Made by a program: the position numbers and the translations under genes
Shown here: piece after piece, positions 53,765 to 62,632 of the stretch
Position numbering within the stretch: position 1 is the stretch's first letter
Layout: every line of letters starts with the position of its first letter
The notes under the pieces: generated by a model
Told to the model about the DNA's origin: nothing
Seen by the model: only the letters and a program-made list of their open reading frames with translations
Databases searched by the model: none
NCBI GenBank assembly: GCA_963738135.1
Contig: CAVTVK010000004.1
Coordinates: forward strand, 930,001 to 994,000
Direction of reading: 5' to 3'
Source: Bog-473 sp963738135
GTDB lineage: Bacteria; Actinomycetota; Acidimicrobiia; Acidimicrobiales; RAAP-2
DNA length: 64,000 nucleotides

Positions 53765-54222
53765 CAGTCGCCTCTTCCGCAATCGTCCGAGACGACATCC
53801 GTCCCGGATTGTTCAATCGAGTCGGCCGCTGAGCGGCACAACGCAACGACCACGGCGGCAGCAATGTCCCCTTCGTGCGTCAGGCTGACGGACAGGTCGG
53901 CTATGCCGGCCTGCTCTGCCAGTACCGCGGCATGACCCGACAGCGTCAAGGTGCACCACCCGCCGGAATGGCGCCGGACCTCGACAGAGCGCCAATCAGG
54001 TTGATGGCCGCGGGGACGAAGCACCTTGATCGTCGCCTCCTTGGCGGCAAAGCGTGCAGCCAGACTCGCCGCCCGAGCCGCAGGCGCGCCTCGACAGGAA
54101 CCGAGCTCGTGCTCCGTGTAGACGCGATCCAGGTATCGAGGGCCAAAGCTCTCGACACTCTCAGCCACCTGGTGGACCGACACCACATCCGCTCCAACGC
54201 GAATGGCCGTTCCCGTGCTCAT
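53764..54222 (-). CDS. AcpS-type 4'-phosphopantetheinyl transferase
   Basis: A 152-aa protein with the holo-ACP synthase motifs: IRVGADVVSVHQVAESVESFGPRYLDRVYTEHEL (the Asp binding Mg2+), SLAARFAAKEATIKVL (F-x-x-KEA) and a C-terminal LSVSLTHEGDIAAAVVV. It transfers phosphopantetheine from CoA to Ser of a carrier protein, most likely S35 of the next gene, with which it overlaps (TGATG). It heads the operon; GGAGAA lies upstream of the ATG. It is longer than typical AcpS (about 125 aa) because of an N- and C-terminal tail. A second, fatty-acid AcpS is presumably elsewhere. Confidence 0.88.
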   Translation of the reverse strand: MSTGTAIRVGADVVSVHQVAESVESFGPRYLDRVYTEHELGSCRGAPAARAASLAARFAAKEATIKVLRPRGHQPDWRSVEVRRHSGGWCTLTLSGHAAVLAEQAGIADLSVSLTHEGDIAAAVVVALCRSAADSIEQSGTDVVSDDCGRGD

Positions 54223-54413
54223 CGTTTCCGTTCTCCTCCACAGGACCCTCTTACTCCAGCCGGCGCCTTCTCACAGCTGGCACAGCAGCCGTGCGCCGCC
54301 GAGCCCCTCAATCTAAACCCCGGGACCGCCTGACCCTTGTGTCGGCTGACCAGGGCAACGCCTTGACAACAATTGCTCCCGGGCCGCGATGGGAGCTGTG
54401 CTGAAATGGCGCA

Positions 54414-56919
54414 ATGGGACCACCACGGGTCGACGCGGGTTCCGTCGACGTCCTGGCTGGATCCGATTGGGAATGCCGGTCGTATCCACCGGAGTCGGAG
54501 CCGGACGTGGCGGAGTTGGCTGCAGACGACCCGTCGTGGCTCCCGGCAATCGTGCCAGGCACGGCGGCGGGAGCGCTCCGAGCTCTAGGGCAGTGGCAGT
54601 GGGGGGAGGACGACGCAGGTCTTCTCGACGGCAGAGAATGGTGGTTCCGATGCCGCTTCGCGACGCCGGCAGCCTCCGTCGAAGGCCCGTGGCGCCTGGA
54701 ATTCGAGGGATTGGCCACCGTCGCCGATGCGTGGCTCAACGGAGAGCATCTCCTCCATTCGGAGAACATGTGGATGGCGCATCACCTCGACGTCGAACGA
54801 CTCGCTGCGCACAACGTCCTCCTCATCCGCTTCACGGCTCTGACTCCGCTCCTGGCCTCCCGCAGACCCCGCCCGCGTTGGCGAAGTCTGTTGCTCCGCT
54901 CGCAGAATCAACGCTGGTTTCGCACCACCCTCCTCGGTCGGATTCCAGGGTGGGCCCCGAGCGGGGCACCGGTGGGGCCATGGCGTCAGGTACGCCTGGG
55001 GCGTTCGGGAATCGAGCCGTTGGTCGTCGATAGGCGTGTGCGGACTGCGTGCCACGGGACCGACGGCACCGTCGAGGTCGGCGTACGGCTCGAAGGTGTC
55101 GAAGCCGGAACGGAGGGCGAACTCCGCGTGGGAGAGCATCGCCAGCGGATCACCGTCGGGGAGGCGGAAGAACATGCAGTCGTGGACGCCACCGTGAGCG
55201 TCCCCAGCGCCGAGCGGTGGTGGCCCCACACGCACGGCACGCAGCCGTTGTACCCGGTCGAACTGAACATCGACGGGCAGTGCGTGGATCTCGGGACAGT
55301 GGGGTTCCGGACAGTGGAAGTGGACCGCTCCGACGGGGGTTTCACGCTCTCCCTGAACGGGATTCCTGTTTTCTGCAGAGGAGCACTGTGGGTTCCTCCC
55401 GACATCGTCAATCTGGGATCATCAGAGCCCGCAGTGCGCGGCGTCGCTGCAGCTGGCGGTCGACGCCGGCATGAACATGGTCAGGATCGGCGGCTACATG
55501 TCCTACGAGGACTCGCAGTTCTGGGACCTGTGCGACGAGATGGGGATCTTGGTCTGGCAGGACTGCATGTTGGCCGGCTTCGACCCACCAGAAGAGCCCG
55601 AGTTCGTCGAGAACGTACGCAAGGAAGTGACGCAGGAGTTGAACCGGCTGCAGGGACGTCCCTCCCTCACGGTTGTGTGCGGCAGCAGTGAGACCCAGCA
55701 ACAAGCAGCGATGTACGGCTTGCCGAGCGACCGCTGGCGGAGCCCGCTGCTCGAGGAAACCCTTCCGGCCCTCGTCCACCAGGTCGTGCCCGACGTGCCC
55801 TACGTCGCCTCCTCACCGACTGGTGGTGACTTGCCATTCCAGCCGGATAGGGGCATCGCCCACTATTTCGGGGTAGGTGCCTATCTCCGACCGGTCACCG
55901 ACGCCCGAGCGGCAGGCGTCCGCTTCGCGGCGGAGTGCCTGGCCTTCGGCAACCCACCGGAGCCAGCCGCCGTTGAGCGGTGCTTCGGGAGCGCGAGCGT
56001 CGCCGGACACGATCCGGGCTGGAAAGCCGGCGTCGCACGCGACACCGGCACCTCGTGGGATTTCGAGGACATCCGCGACGACTACGTCCGCCAGGTCTTC
56101 GGAGTCGACCCCTTTCGTGTCCGCTACACCGATCCGCAGCTCTATCTCGACTACGGGCGGGCCGTGGTCGCAGACCTCATGTCGACGGTCATGGCGGAGT
56201 GGCGCTGCGCGCAGTCGGCCTGCGCCGGCGCGCTGATCCTGAGCTGGCAGGACATCTGCCCGGGGGCAGGGTGGGGCTTGCTGGATTCCTTCGCCACTCC
56301 CAAATCGCCGTGGTACGCGCTCCGGCGGGTGCTGGCGCCCGTGGCAGTGCTCTTCACCGACGACGGACTGGCCGGCCTGCGGATCCACGTTCTCAACGAC
56401 CGGGCGTCCACCCTCGAAGGCCGCCTGCACCTGACTCTGTACAACGTCAACGGCTCACTGGTCGAAGAGGCGGAGACCGCTCTTTCCGTGGACGGGCGAT
56501 CGGAGGCGCAGTGGGACGCCTCCACGCTGCTCGGCGGCTTCCGGGATTTGACCAACGCGTACCGCTTCGGTCCGCCGGCCTACGACGTCGTCCGGGTCAG
56601 GATGGAGAGCGACGACGTCGTCGGCGAGGACTTCTACCTCCCGAGCGGTTCCGGTCGGGCGCGTGAACCCGACATCGGGCTCGAAGCGCACGCCGCGCCG
56701 GTCGGCGACGCCTGGGAGCTCAGTGTCCGCACGCGGCGGTTCGCCCAGTGGGTTGCCATCGATGTCCCCGGTTTCGCACTGGGGGACTCGTGGTTCCACC
56801 TCGCGCCGGACAGTGAGCGGATCATCGTCCTGCGCCCCCGTGGCGGGGAGACAACGCCAAGGGGGCGCGTGCGCGCCCTCAACGGCCTGTACTCGAGTCC
56901 TATCGTTCTCGATCACTGA
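54414..56919 (+). CDS. GH2-family glycosidase (beta-mannosidase-like), frame broken near 55440
   Basis: Joined over one frame change near 55440, this is about 835 aa. The N-terminal jelly-roll sugar-binding domain (EWWFRCRFATPAASVEGPWRLEFEGLATVADAWLNGEHL) is followed by an Ig-like domain and a TIM barrel. The acid/base Glu is in TVVCGSSETQQQ (in the WCGNNE position) and the candidate nucleophile Glu in RFAAECLAFGNPP (usual SE.G position). VLVWQDCMLAGFD and ALILSWQDICPGAGWGLLD fit beta-mannosidases. A TTGACA -35 element occurs at 54363-54368. It is divergent from the carrier-protein operon and may process a glycan made or modified by the locus. Confidence 0.82.
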
Positions 56920-58276
56920 AGCGAGGTGCCCCGGGATCGTGTCCTCTCGAGGCAATCCCCCCTGCGGCGACCTCTTCGAATTCGAGCGAGACCGTGTCAT
57001 CGATCTCGTCGCGGGCCGCGGCCAGATCGGCCAGGTCCTCAACTGACCCGAACACGGCGCACACATTGGAGGCGCCGCCGATCGCCCAATCGAGGGCGTC
57101 GCCCTGCCGCTGGTTTCGCATCACGCTCGTCACATGGGGCAGCTCCGCCACGGCATCGAGACCCTCGACGGCGAGCAGCCGCGTCGCGGCCATGGGGGTC
57201 TGGACCCACGCGAAATAGCCGACCCGAGGCCACTCCCCGTCCACGACGCGCGCCACGGTCGGATCGGTTGACATGTCTTGGCCCAGGGCCAGCCTCAGGA
57301 GCAGTGGAAGGATCGACACACCACCGGCCAGCTCCATCAACACATCGACGTTGCCACCGAGACGGCCGTTCACCTCGACCACGCGGGCCCCTTCCGGTGT
57401 GAGCTTCACGTCGACGTTGGAGATGCCATCGGTGATCCCCAGTGCTCGGACGGCGGCTTCGGCGGCCGCGAACAGAGCCGCCTCTGTCGTCGCGTCGACG
57501 TGGCTGGGAAGAAAGCACCCCCGGCCACGGAACGGCGGAGCGTGGCGAAACTTGCCCGTCGTGGCCAGGCGCCAGACCCGACCCCCCTGGGCCAAGAGCT
57601 CGACTGCAAAGTCGTCCGCAAATGGACTGTCCCTGACCCGGTCGGCCAGATACTCCTCGACCAGAAGGCCGCCGTCCTGGCCACTGAACCGGGTCACGAG
57701 CTCCGCCAGCTCCCGGCCGTCGTCGGCCCTGGCCGTTGCCACGCTGCTTGTCCCTCGCCGCGGCTTGACCACCACCGGATAGCTGACGAGCTCGGCCAGT
57801 GCCGCCACGGCAGTGGCGAAGGCGTCTCCGTCGGGGCCGGGCACCGGCGCCTCCCAGATGGCGGGACCGGGTAGACCCGCTTCGCGGAGCGCGAGTCGCT
57901 GCATGTACTTGTCCGCCAGGCGGTCGGCCGTCGCTGCGGAGTGGTAGACGAGAGAGAGTTGTGCGGCAAGGGCCGCCGTCAGCGGCATTTGTGTTTCCGC
58001 GAACGTGAGGATGCCGGAGGGCGTGTGCGGCGCGAGTGCGCGAGCGATCGCCGTGTCGTCCAGGCCGGCGCGGTCGACGACGTCCCCGATGCGGCGCAGC
58101 AACCGGATCAGCGGCCCCAAGACCGGGTCGCCACCATCGACCACCCAGACGAACCGACAGATTCCCGCGGCCGCCTCCGCAAGCACCAGCGGCGTGATGG
58201 AGGCGGCGTCGTAGACCAGGACGACACGAGGCAGGGCCGGTGACTCTCCGTCGTCAGTCGGTGTCACGTCGCCCAT
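56900..58276 (-). CDS. ATP-grasp ligase (carnosine synthase/L-amino acid ligase-like)
   Basis: A 458-aa protein. The pre-ATP-grasp domain (about 15-115; VVLVYDAASITPLVLAEAAAGI) is followed by ATP-grasp segments: YPVVVKPRRGTSSVATA (ATP-binding Lys), GLLVEEYLAD, TTGKFRHAPPF, SNVDVKLTPEGARVVEVNGRLGGNVD (Mg2+-binding Glu/Asn). ATP-grasp ligases couple a carboxylate to an amine through an acyl-phosphate. In this locus it could join the aminoacyl product to another amine or amino acid (inference). Its stop lies inside the 3' end of the GH2 gene (20-nt convergent overlap). Confidence 0.85.
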   Translation of the reverse strand: MGDVTPTDDGESPALPRVVLVYDAASITPLVLAEAAAGICRFVWVVDGGDPVLGPLIRLLRRIGDVVDRAGLDDTAIARALAPHTPSGILTFAETQMPLTAALAAQLSLVYHSAATADRLADKYMQRLALREAGLPGPAIWEAPVPGPDGDAFATAVAALAELVSYPVVVKPRRGTSSVATARADDGRELAELVTRFSGQDGGLLVEEYLADRVRDSPFADDFAVELLAQGGRVWRLATTGKFRHAPPFRGRGCFLPSHVDATTEAALFAAAEAAVRALGITDGISNVDVKLTPEGARVVEVNGRLGGNVDVLMELAGGVSILPLLLRLALGQDMSTDPTVARVVDGEWPRVGYFAWVQTPMAATRLLAVEGLDAVAELPHVTSVMRNQRQGDALDWAIGGASNVCAVFGSVEDLADLAAARDEIDDTVSLEFEEVAAGGIASRGHDPGAPRFSDRER

Positions 58277-58386
58277 CCCGCTCCCGTCATCCTACGAAGC
58301 ATCTTCGGAAAAACGCTAGCAACGATGGCGTTGCGGTCGATCATGGCGCACGACCCCCGCGCGGTGGCGGCCCGCTCATACCCGGC

Positions 58387-60066
58387 TCATGGCGCGGCGG
58401 GCAGGAGCGTGTCGAGCCACGCCGCGAGTGCGTTCACCATCGTCCCGCGTTCCCAATGGCGGTGCATGGGGTGGTCGAGGCCAGGCACCGTGGTGCACTC
58501 AATCCGGCCATGGCGGAGGGCCCGTCGCCAGGCCCGGCCGGTTCGGTCCTGCAGGTACTCGAGACCGTCGTCGCCTTCGGCGAACAGAGCGAGAACCGGT
58601 GTCCGGCGACTCGCCAGTTGGTCCAACCATGTCGCCGCAGGAGGACGGCTCCCGAGCACATCGAGCACCGACCACACTCCTAGTGACCCGAGCTTCTTGT
58701 TGCGGCGGATCTCGGGCAGGCGACGGATCCTCGTCTCGGTCACGATGTCCGCCTCCACGGGGTCGCCCGGCTGCCAGTACAGCTGTGGATTGATGGCGAT
58801 CACACCGTCGACGTCAACGCTCAGGGCGGCGCGCAGCCCGACCCAGGCTCCTGCGCAAAGCCCGGCCAGGACGATGCGCCGGTGCCCAAGTGCCCGCAGC
58901 GCGTCGACCGCCTCTCCCACCTCGCTGATGCCGTGCTGGGCATACGGCCGGCCGGGGGCATGGCCCCTGTCCGGGCTCTCGCCCCAGCCGGAAAAGTCCA
59001 GCCGCAGCGAGGTGAAGCCCGAGAGGGCCAGCTCCCGGGCATATTCCACCCAGGCCAGGCCCGGCCCGACGTGGTGCTCCGAGCCTGAGTTGAGCCAAAC
59101 GACGGTGCCGCGTGAACGACGGGCAGGCCGGGTCAAGATTCCGACCAGCCCAGCTGCCCCGAGGGCCATCACCTCTTCTTCCACGTCCCGGCCCCTCCAG
59201 GAGATCGTTGCGGTCGTCCTCTGGTCCTGTACGACCGGCGCCGGTGGCCGCACCGCGCTCGGGCCGACCCAGCGACAGATCTCCTCGACGATGCCGTCGG
59301 CCACCGTTGCGTACTCGGTCGGCCTGTCGAGCAGGAGTTCCGTCCCCGGACGCACAAGGTGGGCCGGGTCCGCCCCCAAGGTCCTGAGCCGATCGAGCAG
59401 GGCGGTGCTGGCTGGCTTGTCGGCACGGTCCACGACCAGCACCCTCGGAGCCGGGACATCGGAGAGGGTCGCCAGGTTGATGGCCGCCATATCGGCCAAG
59501 GTGTCCGCTGAGAACACGGAACCCGCCTGCACGACCCCACCGGATCGTCCGGGCGAGTCCGCGTCGTCGGGCACCGCGATCCCCAGCAGCTGCAGCTCGC
59601 TGACGTAGCGGCGGCCGCGTATCACCGGCGCCCAGGCCACAACGGCATCGGCGTCCACAGCGTGACCCCGGAGAAGGGCGAAGGTGCCTCCGAGACGAAG
59701 GCCGACAACGATCAGACTGGTGGCGCCCCACGCCCGCAGCGTGTGAGCTGCCACATCGACACCCGTCTGCCATGCCTGGACGCGTGAGGAATCCCATTGG
59801 TCCCCCGCCGAATCCCCCGTGCCGTCGAAGTCGAAGCGCAACGCACGATGGCCACTCTCGGCCAGCCGTTCCGCCAACGTCCGCAGCGTCCGGTGCGCAG
59901 TCCAATATTCGTATCCCACCGGAGGCACGATCACCACACCGACGGCGCTCGTTCCGTCGACTGGCGCAGTGAGCCAGCCCATGAGCGGCCTTGAGGCAGG
60001 CCCGATCCACTGCCCTGTTGTCGCCACGGGATGGTGCGCCGTCGCTGTGTCGCTGCGGTCGGTCAT
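58387..60066 (-). CDS. Tandem alpha/beta-hydrolase protein with altered nucleophile motifs
   Basis: A 559-aa protein from the ATG at 60066 (GGAGAG 4 nt upstream). Two alpha/beta-hydrolase domains lie in tandem: domain 1 (about 25-280; LRFDFDGTGDSAGD, nucleophile elbow VVGLRLGG with Arg in place of Ser) and domain 2 (about 290-555; LRLDFSGWGESPD, elbow LAGLCAGAW with Cys in place of Ser, and LDHPMHRHWE holding the His). The layout resembles hydrolases that go with exosortase/polysaccharide or natural-product loci. Domain 1 is probably inactive; domain 2 may use Cys as nucleophile, as thioesterase-like enzymes do, to release or transfer a carrier-bound acyl group. Confidence 0.75.
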   Translation of the reverse strand: MTDRSDTATAHHPVATTGQWIGPASRPLMGWLTAPVDGTSAVGVVIVPPVGYEYWTAHRTLRTLAERLAESGHRALRFDFDGTGDSAGDQWDSSRVQAWQTGVDVAAHTLRAWGATSLIVVGLRLGGTFALLRGHAVDADAVVAWAPVIRGRRYVSELQLLGIAVPDDADSPGRSGGVVQAGSVFSADTLADMAAINLATLSDVPAPRVLVVDRADKPASTALLDRLRTLGADPAHLVRPGTELLLDRPTEYATVADGIVEEICRWVGPSAVRPPAPVVQDQRTTATISWRGRDVEEEVMALGAAGLVGILTRPARRSRGTVVWLNSGSEHHVGPGLAWVEYARELALSGFTSLRLDFSGWGESPDRGHAPGRPYAQHGISEVGEAVDALRALGHRRIVLAGLCAGAWVGLRAALSVDVDGVIAINPQLYWQPGDPVEADIVTETRIRRLPEIRRNKKLGSLGVWSVLDVLGSRPPAATWLDQLASRRTPVLALFAEGDDGLEYLQDRTGRAWRRALRHGRIECTTVPGLDHPMHRHWERGTMVNALAAWLDTLLPAAP

Positions 60067-60204
60067 CGCGCTCTCCACGGGGCCGGGTCACCTGTCACGT
60101 GGAGCATCAGCAGCGCATTGAGGCCGATCACGACGCGAACAGGGTGACGTTACTCCGCCAGTCCATCCCCGACCGGATGACGTCTCGTCGGCAGCATCCG
60201 GATG

Positions 60205-61764
60205 TCAGCCCCGATCAGTGACCCGGGGATGGCGGGCATGCTGCCGGCGTTCCACGTGCTTGGCCTCGTACATCGCCTCGTCCGCCTGCCGCCGAAGCCT
60301 GTCGATGTCGCCGTTCTTGCCACAGCACGCGAACCCCACACTGACCGAGGTCCCGACTCCCTGCACCTTCACCCGGGACACCGCTTCGGTCATGCGGCCG
60401 GCGACGCGACGCGCGATCGACTCGTCGGCGTCCGCCACGACAGCCAGGAACTCATCGCCACCCGTGCGGGCCAGGAGGTCTCCACCGCGCAAGACGCCGG
60501 CAGCGGCGCGCGCCACTGCGATGAGAATCTTGTCCCCGACGTCGTGCCCATGCGCGTCATTGATCACCTTGAGGTGGTCGATATCCAAGACGAGGATGCC
60601 CATGGCGTTCGAGCGCCGGTCCCCGTCCAGGTAGATGGAGAGGCCGCGCCGGTTCGAGAGCCCGGTGAGGGGGTCCGTGTTCGCCTGTATCTCGAGCTCT
60701 TGGTGGGCGATTGCGTTGCCCAGGGCGAGTTCGACCACGTTGGCCATGGCGCGACAGCGGGCGAGGACGTCCTCGGAGAAGAGCGCCCCTTGGCTGCTGA
60801 TCTGGAAGATGCCGTGCAGGTCGTCGTTCACCGTCACGGGTATGAGCGCGACGTCGGTAATGTCCATTTCGTCGTTGACCGAACGCAACGACGCGCCCAT
60901 GGATGTTCGGTCCACTCTGGTGACCAGGAGCTCGCTGGTGTCGACCACCGACCTCACATAGGGGTCGTCCTTCAAGAGGTAGCTGGTCGGCACGGTGCCC
61001 CGACCGTCGGCAACCGCCTCCTGGGTCACGACGCCGTCGGAGACTCGCAGGTAGGAGGCGCCCCCGAACCCGCTCCCGGCAAGGTCGAACATGGCCAAAG
61101 TGCCCTGGGCGATCACATCTCGGGGGTCGCGCAGCAAGGTCAGGGATTGTGTGGCTCCGTTCATGAGCCGACCCAGGCGGGCGAGCTCCGCCGAGTCCTG
61201 CACCTTCCCCTCCAAGCTTCTGCGGAGGTGGTGCACGGTGACGGCGACAACCGCCGCCACCGCTGCCCACAAGAAGAGTCGCCGCAGATCCGTGGCCGTG
61301 CTGCTCTGCACTGCCACGCCGACGGCCGCCAGACTGAGCACGGCCGCGCCGACGACGATCTCCGTGTACAGGATCGGGTAATAGAGCGCCATGCCGAGAA
61401 CGGGGAGCAGAACCAGGGCCGAGAGGCCTCCGGCACTGCTCTGCATACTCGGGTCGGTGCCGCCCGAGATCAGCAGCAACGCCACCGAGACCAGGTAACC
61501 GATGGTCGGGACGAGTATCGCCCAGCGAGGAGCGCGTGGCCAGGGTACGAAGACCGAGACAGCGCACACCGCCAAGATGGCCAGACTGGCCCAGTAGAGA
61601 GCGGGGTTGTTCGGGCCCGGCGGGAGGGCGGCACTGGCCTGCGCGACGCCCGCGAGACCGATGAAGATGAAGGACCGCACATAGAATTGGCGGCGGCGGG
61701 GTGCCTTTCCCGTCCTCCTCCTCCATGGCGGCCTCCGATGGCGCTCAATTCCAGCCCGTTGCAT
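60205..61764 (-). CDS. Membrane-bound diguanylate cyclase (GAF-GGDEF)
   Basis: A 519-aa protein. About 28-185 contains roughly six membrane helices. About 205-350 is a GAF-like sensor domain (DPRDVIAQGTLAMFDLAGSG). About 365-505 is a GGDEF domain with intact active site (LARTGGDEFLAV), DPLTGLSNRRGL, and a feedback I-site RGGD five residues before it. It makes c-di-GMP from two GTP. No EAL domain is fused. It is transcribed away from the Nudix gene and toward the tandem hydrolase. It could link membrane or redox state to surface polysaccharide formation. Confidence 0.88.
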   Translation of the reverse strand: MQRAGIERHRRPPWRRRTGKAPRRRQFYVRSFIFIGLAGVAQASAALPPGPNNPALYWASLAILAVCAVSVFVPWPRAPRWAILVPTIGYLVSVALLLISGGTDPSMQSSAGGLSALVLLPVLGMALYYPILYTEIVVGAAVLSLAAVGVAVQSSTATDLRRLFLWAAVAAVVAVTVHHLRRSLEGKVQDSAELARLGRLMNGATQSLTLLRDPRDVIAQGTLAMFDLAGSGFGGASYLRVSDGVVTQEAVADGRGTVPTSYLLKDDPYVRSVVDTSELLVTRVDRTSMGASLRSVNDEMDITDVALIPVTVNDDLHGIFQISSQGALFSEDVLARCRAMANVVELALGNAIAHQELEIQANTDPLTGLSNRRGLSIYLDGDRRSNAMGILVLDIDHLKVINDAHGHDVGDKILIAVARAAAGVLRGGDLLARTGGDEFLAVVADADESIARRVAGRMTEAVSRVKVQGVGTSVSVGFACCGKNGDIDRLRRQADEAMYEAKHVERRQHARHPRVTDRG

Positions 61765-61883
61765 CAGAACGTCGGCCGATCACCCGTTCCCCAGTTAGTG
61801 GCCACAGCACGAATTGTCGAAATGGCGGTCGCCGCGGCGATCGATGGTCCGTCTGCACCCGTGACGCGAGGCTAGATGCTCGA

Positions 61884-62396
61884 TCACTCGGGAGTGGGGG
61901 TGGTGGATCCCGGACGGGTGCGCTCCGGTTCGGGTCCCACCGTGTCCCGCAACACATCGAGGAACGCAACCTGGCCCTTCACGAGCTTGCGCCGGGCGTC
62001 GTCGATTGGGACCCACTCGACCCGGTCCACTTCGGGAAACTCCCGGACCGTGCCAGAGCCCCTGGGCCATTCCAGCGCGAAGGTATTGCTCGACGAATGC
62101 GTGATGTCGAGATCCCCCTCCAATGCCCACACGCTGACCCGCTTGCCGCCCGGTTGGCGGCGCTCCCCGAGGTACCGGGCCTGGCCCTCCGGTGCGATGA
62201 GGCCGACCTCCTCCTCGAACTCCCGGTAGGCGGCGTCGAGTGGATCCTCTCCGGTCAGGTATTCACCCTTGGGCACGGACCACGCGGCATCGTCCTTCCG
62301 CGCCCAGAACGGTCCGCCCGGGTGTGCGATCAGGACTTCGATCACGCCTCCGGGGGAAATGCGGTAGAGCAGCAAGCCTGCACTCGTCACACCCAT
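61884..62396 (-). CDS. Nudix hydrolase
   Basis: A 170-aa protein with a full Nudix box: GEYLTGEDPLDAAYREFEEEVG (Gx5Ex7REx2EExG). The N-terminal strand SAGLLLYRISPGGVIEVLIAHPGGP fits MutT/NUDT2-like proteins, and WSVPKGEYL resembles diadenosine-polyphosphate or ADP-ribose hydrolases. The last about 20 residues are Thr/Pro-rich and disordered. Substrate not determinable. Confidence 0.88.
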   Translation of the reverse strand: MGVTSAGLLLYRISPGGVIEVLIAHPGGPFWARKDDAAWSVPKGEYLTGEDPLDAAYREFEEEVGLIAPEGQARYLGERRQPGGKRVSVWALEGDLDITHSSSNTFALEWPRGSGTVREFPEVDRVEWVPIDDARRKLVKGQVAFLDVLRDTVGPEPERTRPGSTTPTPE

Positions 62397-62632
62397 GGGT
62401 CCGGTTCATCCTCCCACCGGGCCGTACCCTGCGTCGCCGCCACCGCCCACGAGAAGCAAACCCTCCGGAGTGTGGCCAGATCCCCCGGCTCACGGGCGCC
62501 GTCGGTGACCGGCCGGGAGCAGCGACGCTGGCTAGGCTCGTCGCGTTCCGGCTACCCCAACCGGAGCCAATCTCGGGGGCACGGGCGGTGACCGGAATTC
62601 CCGGTCGCACGTCTTGAACTGAACACAGCGCG

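Noticed and set aside
54363..54391. A full sigma-70 promoter for the GH2 gene.
   Set aside because: TTGACA is perfect, but no acceptable -10 hexamer lies 16-19 bp downstream (GCGATG or similar). I therefore mention only the -35 element.
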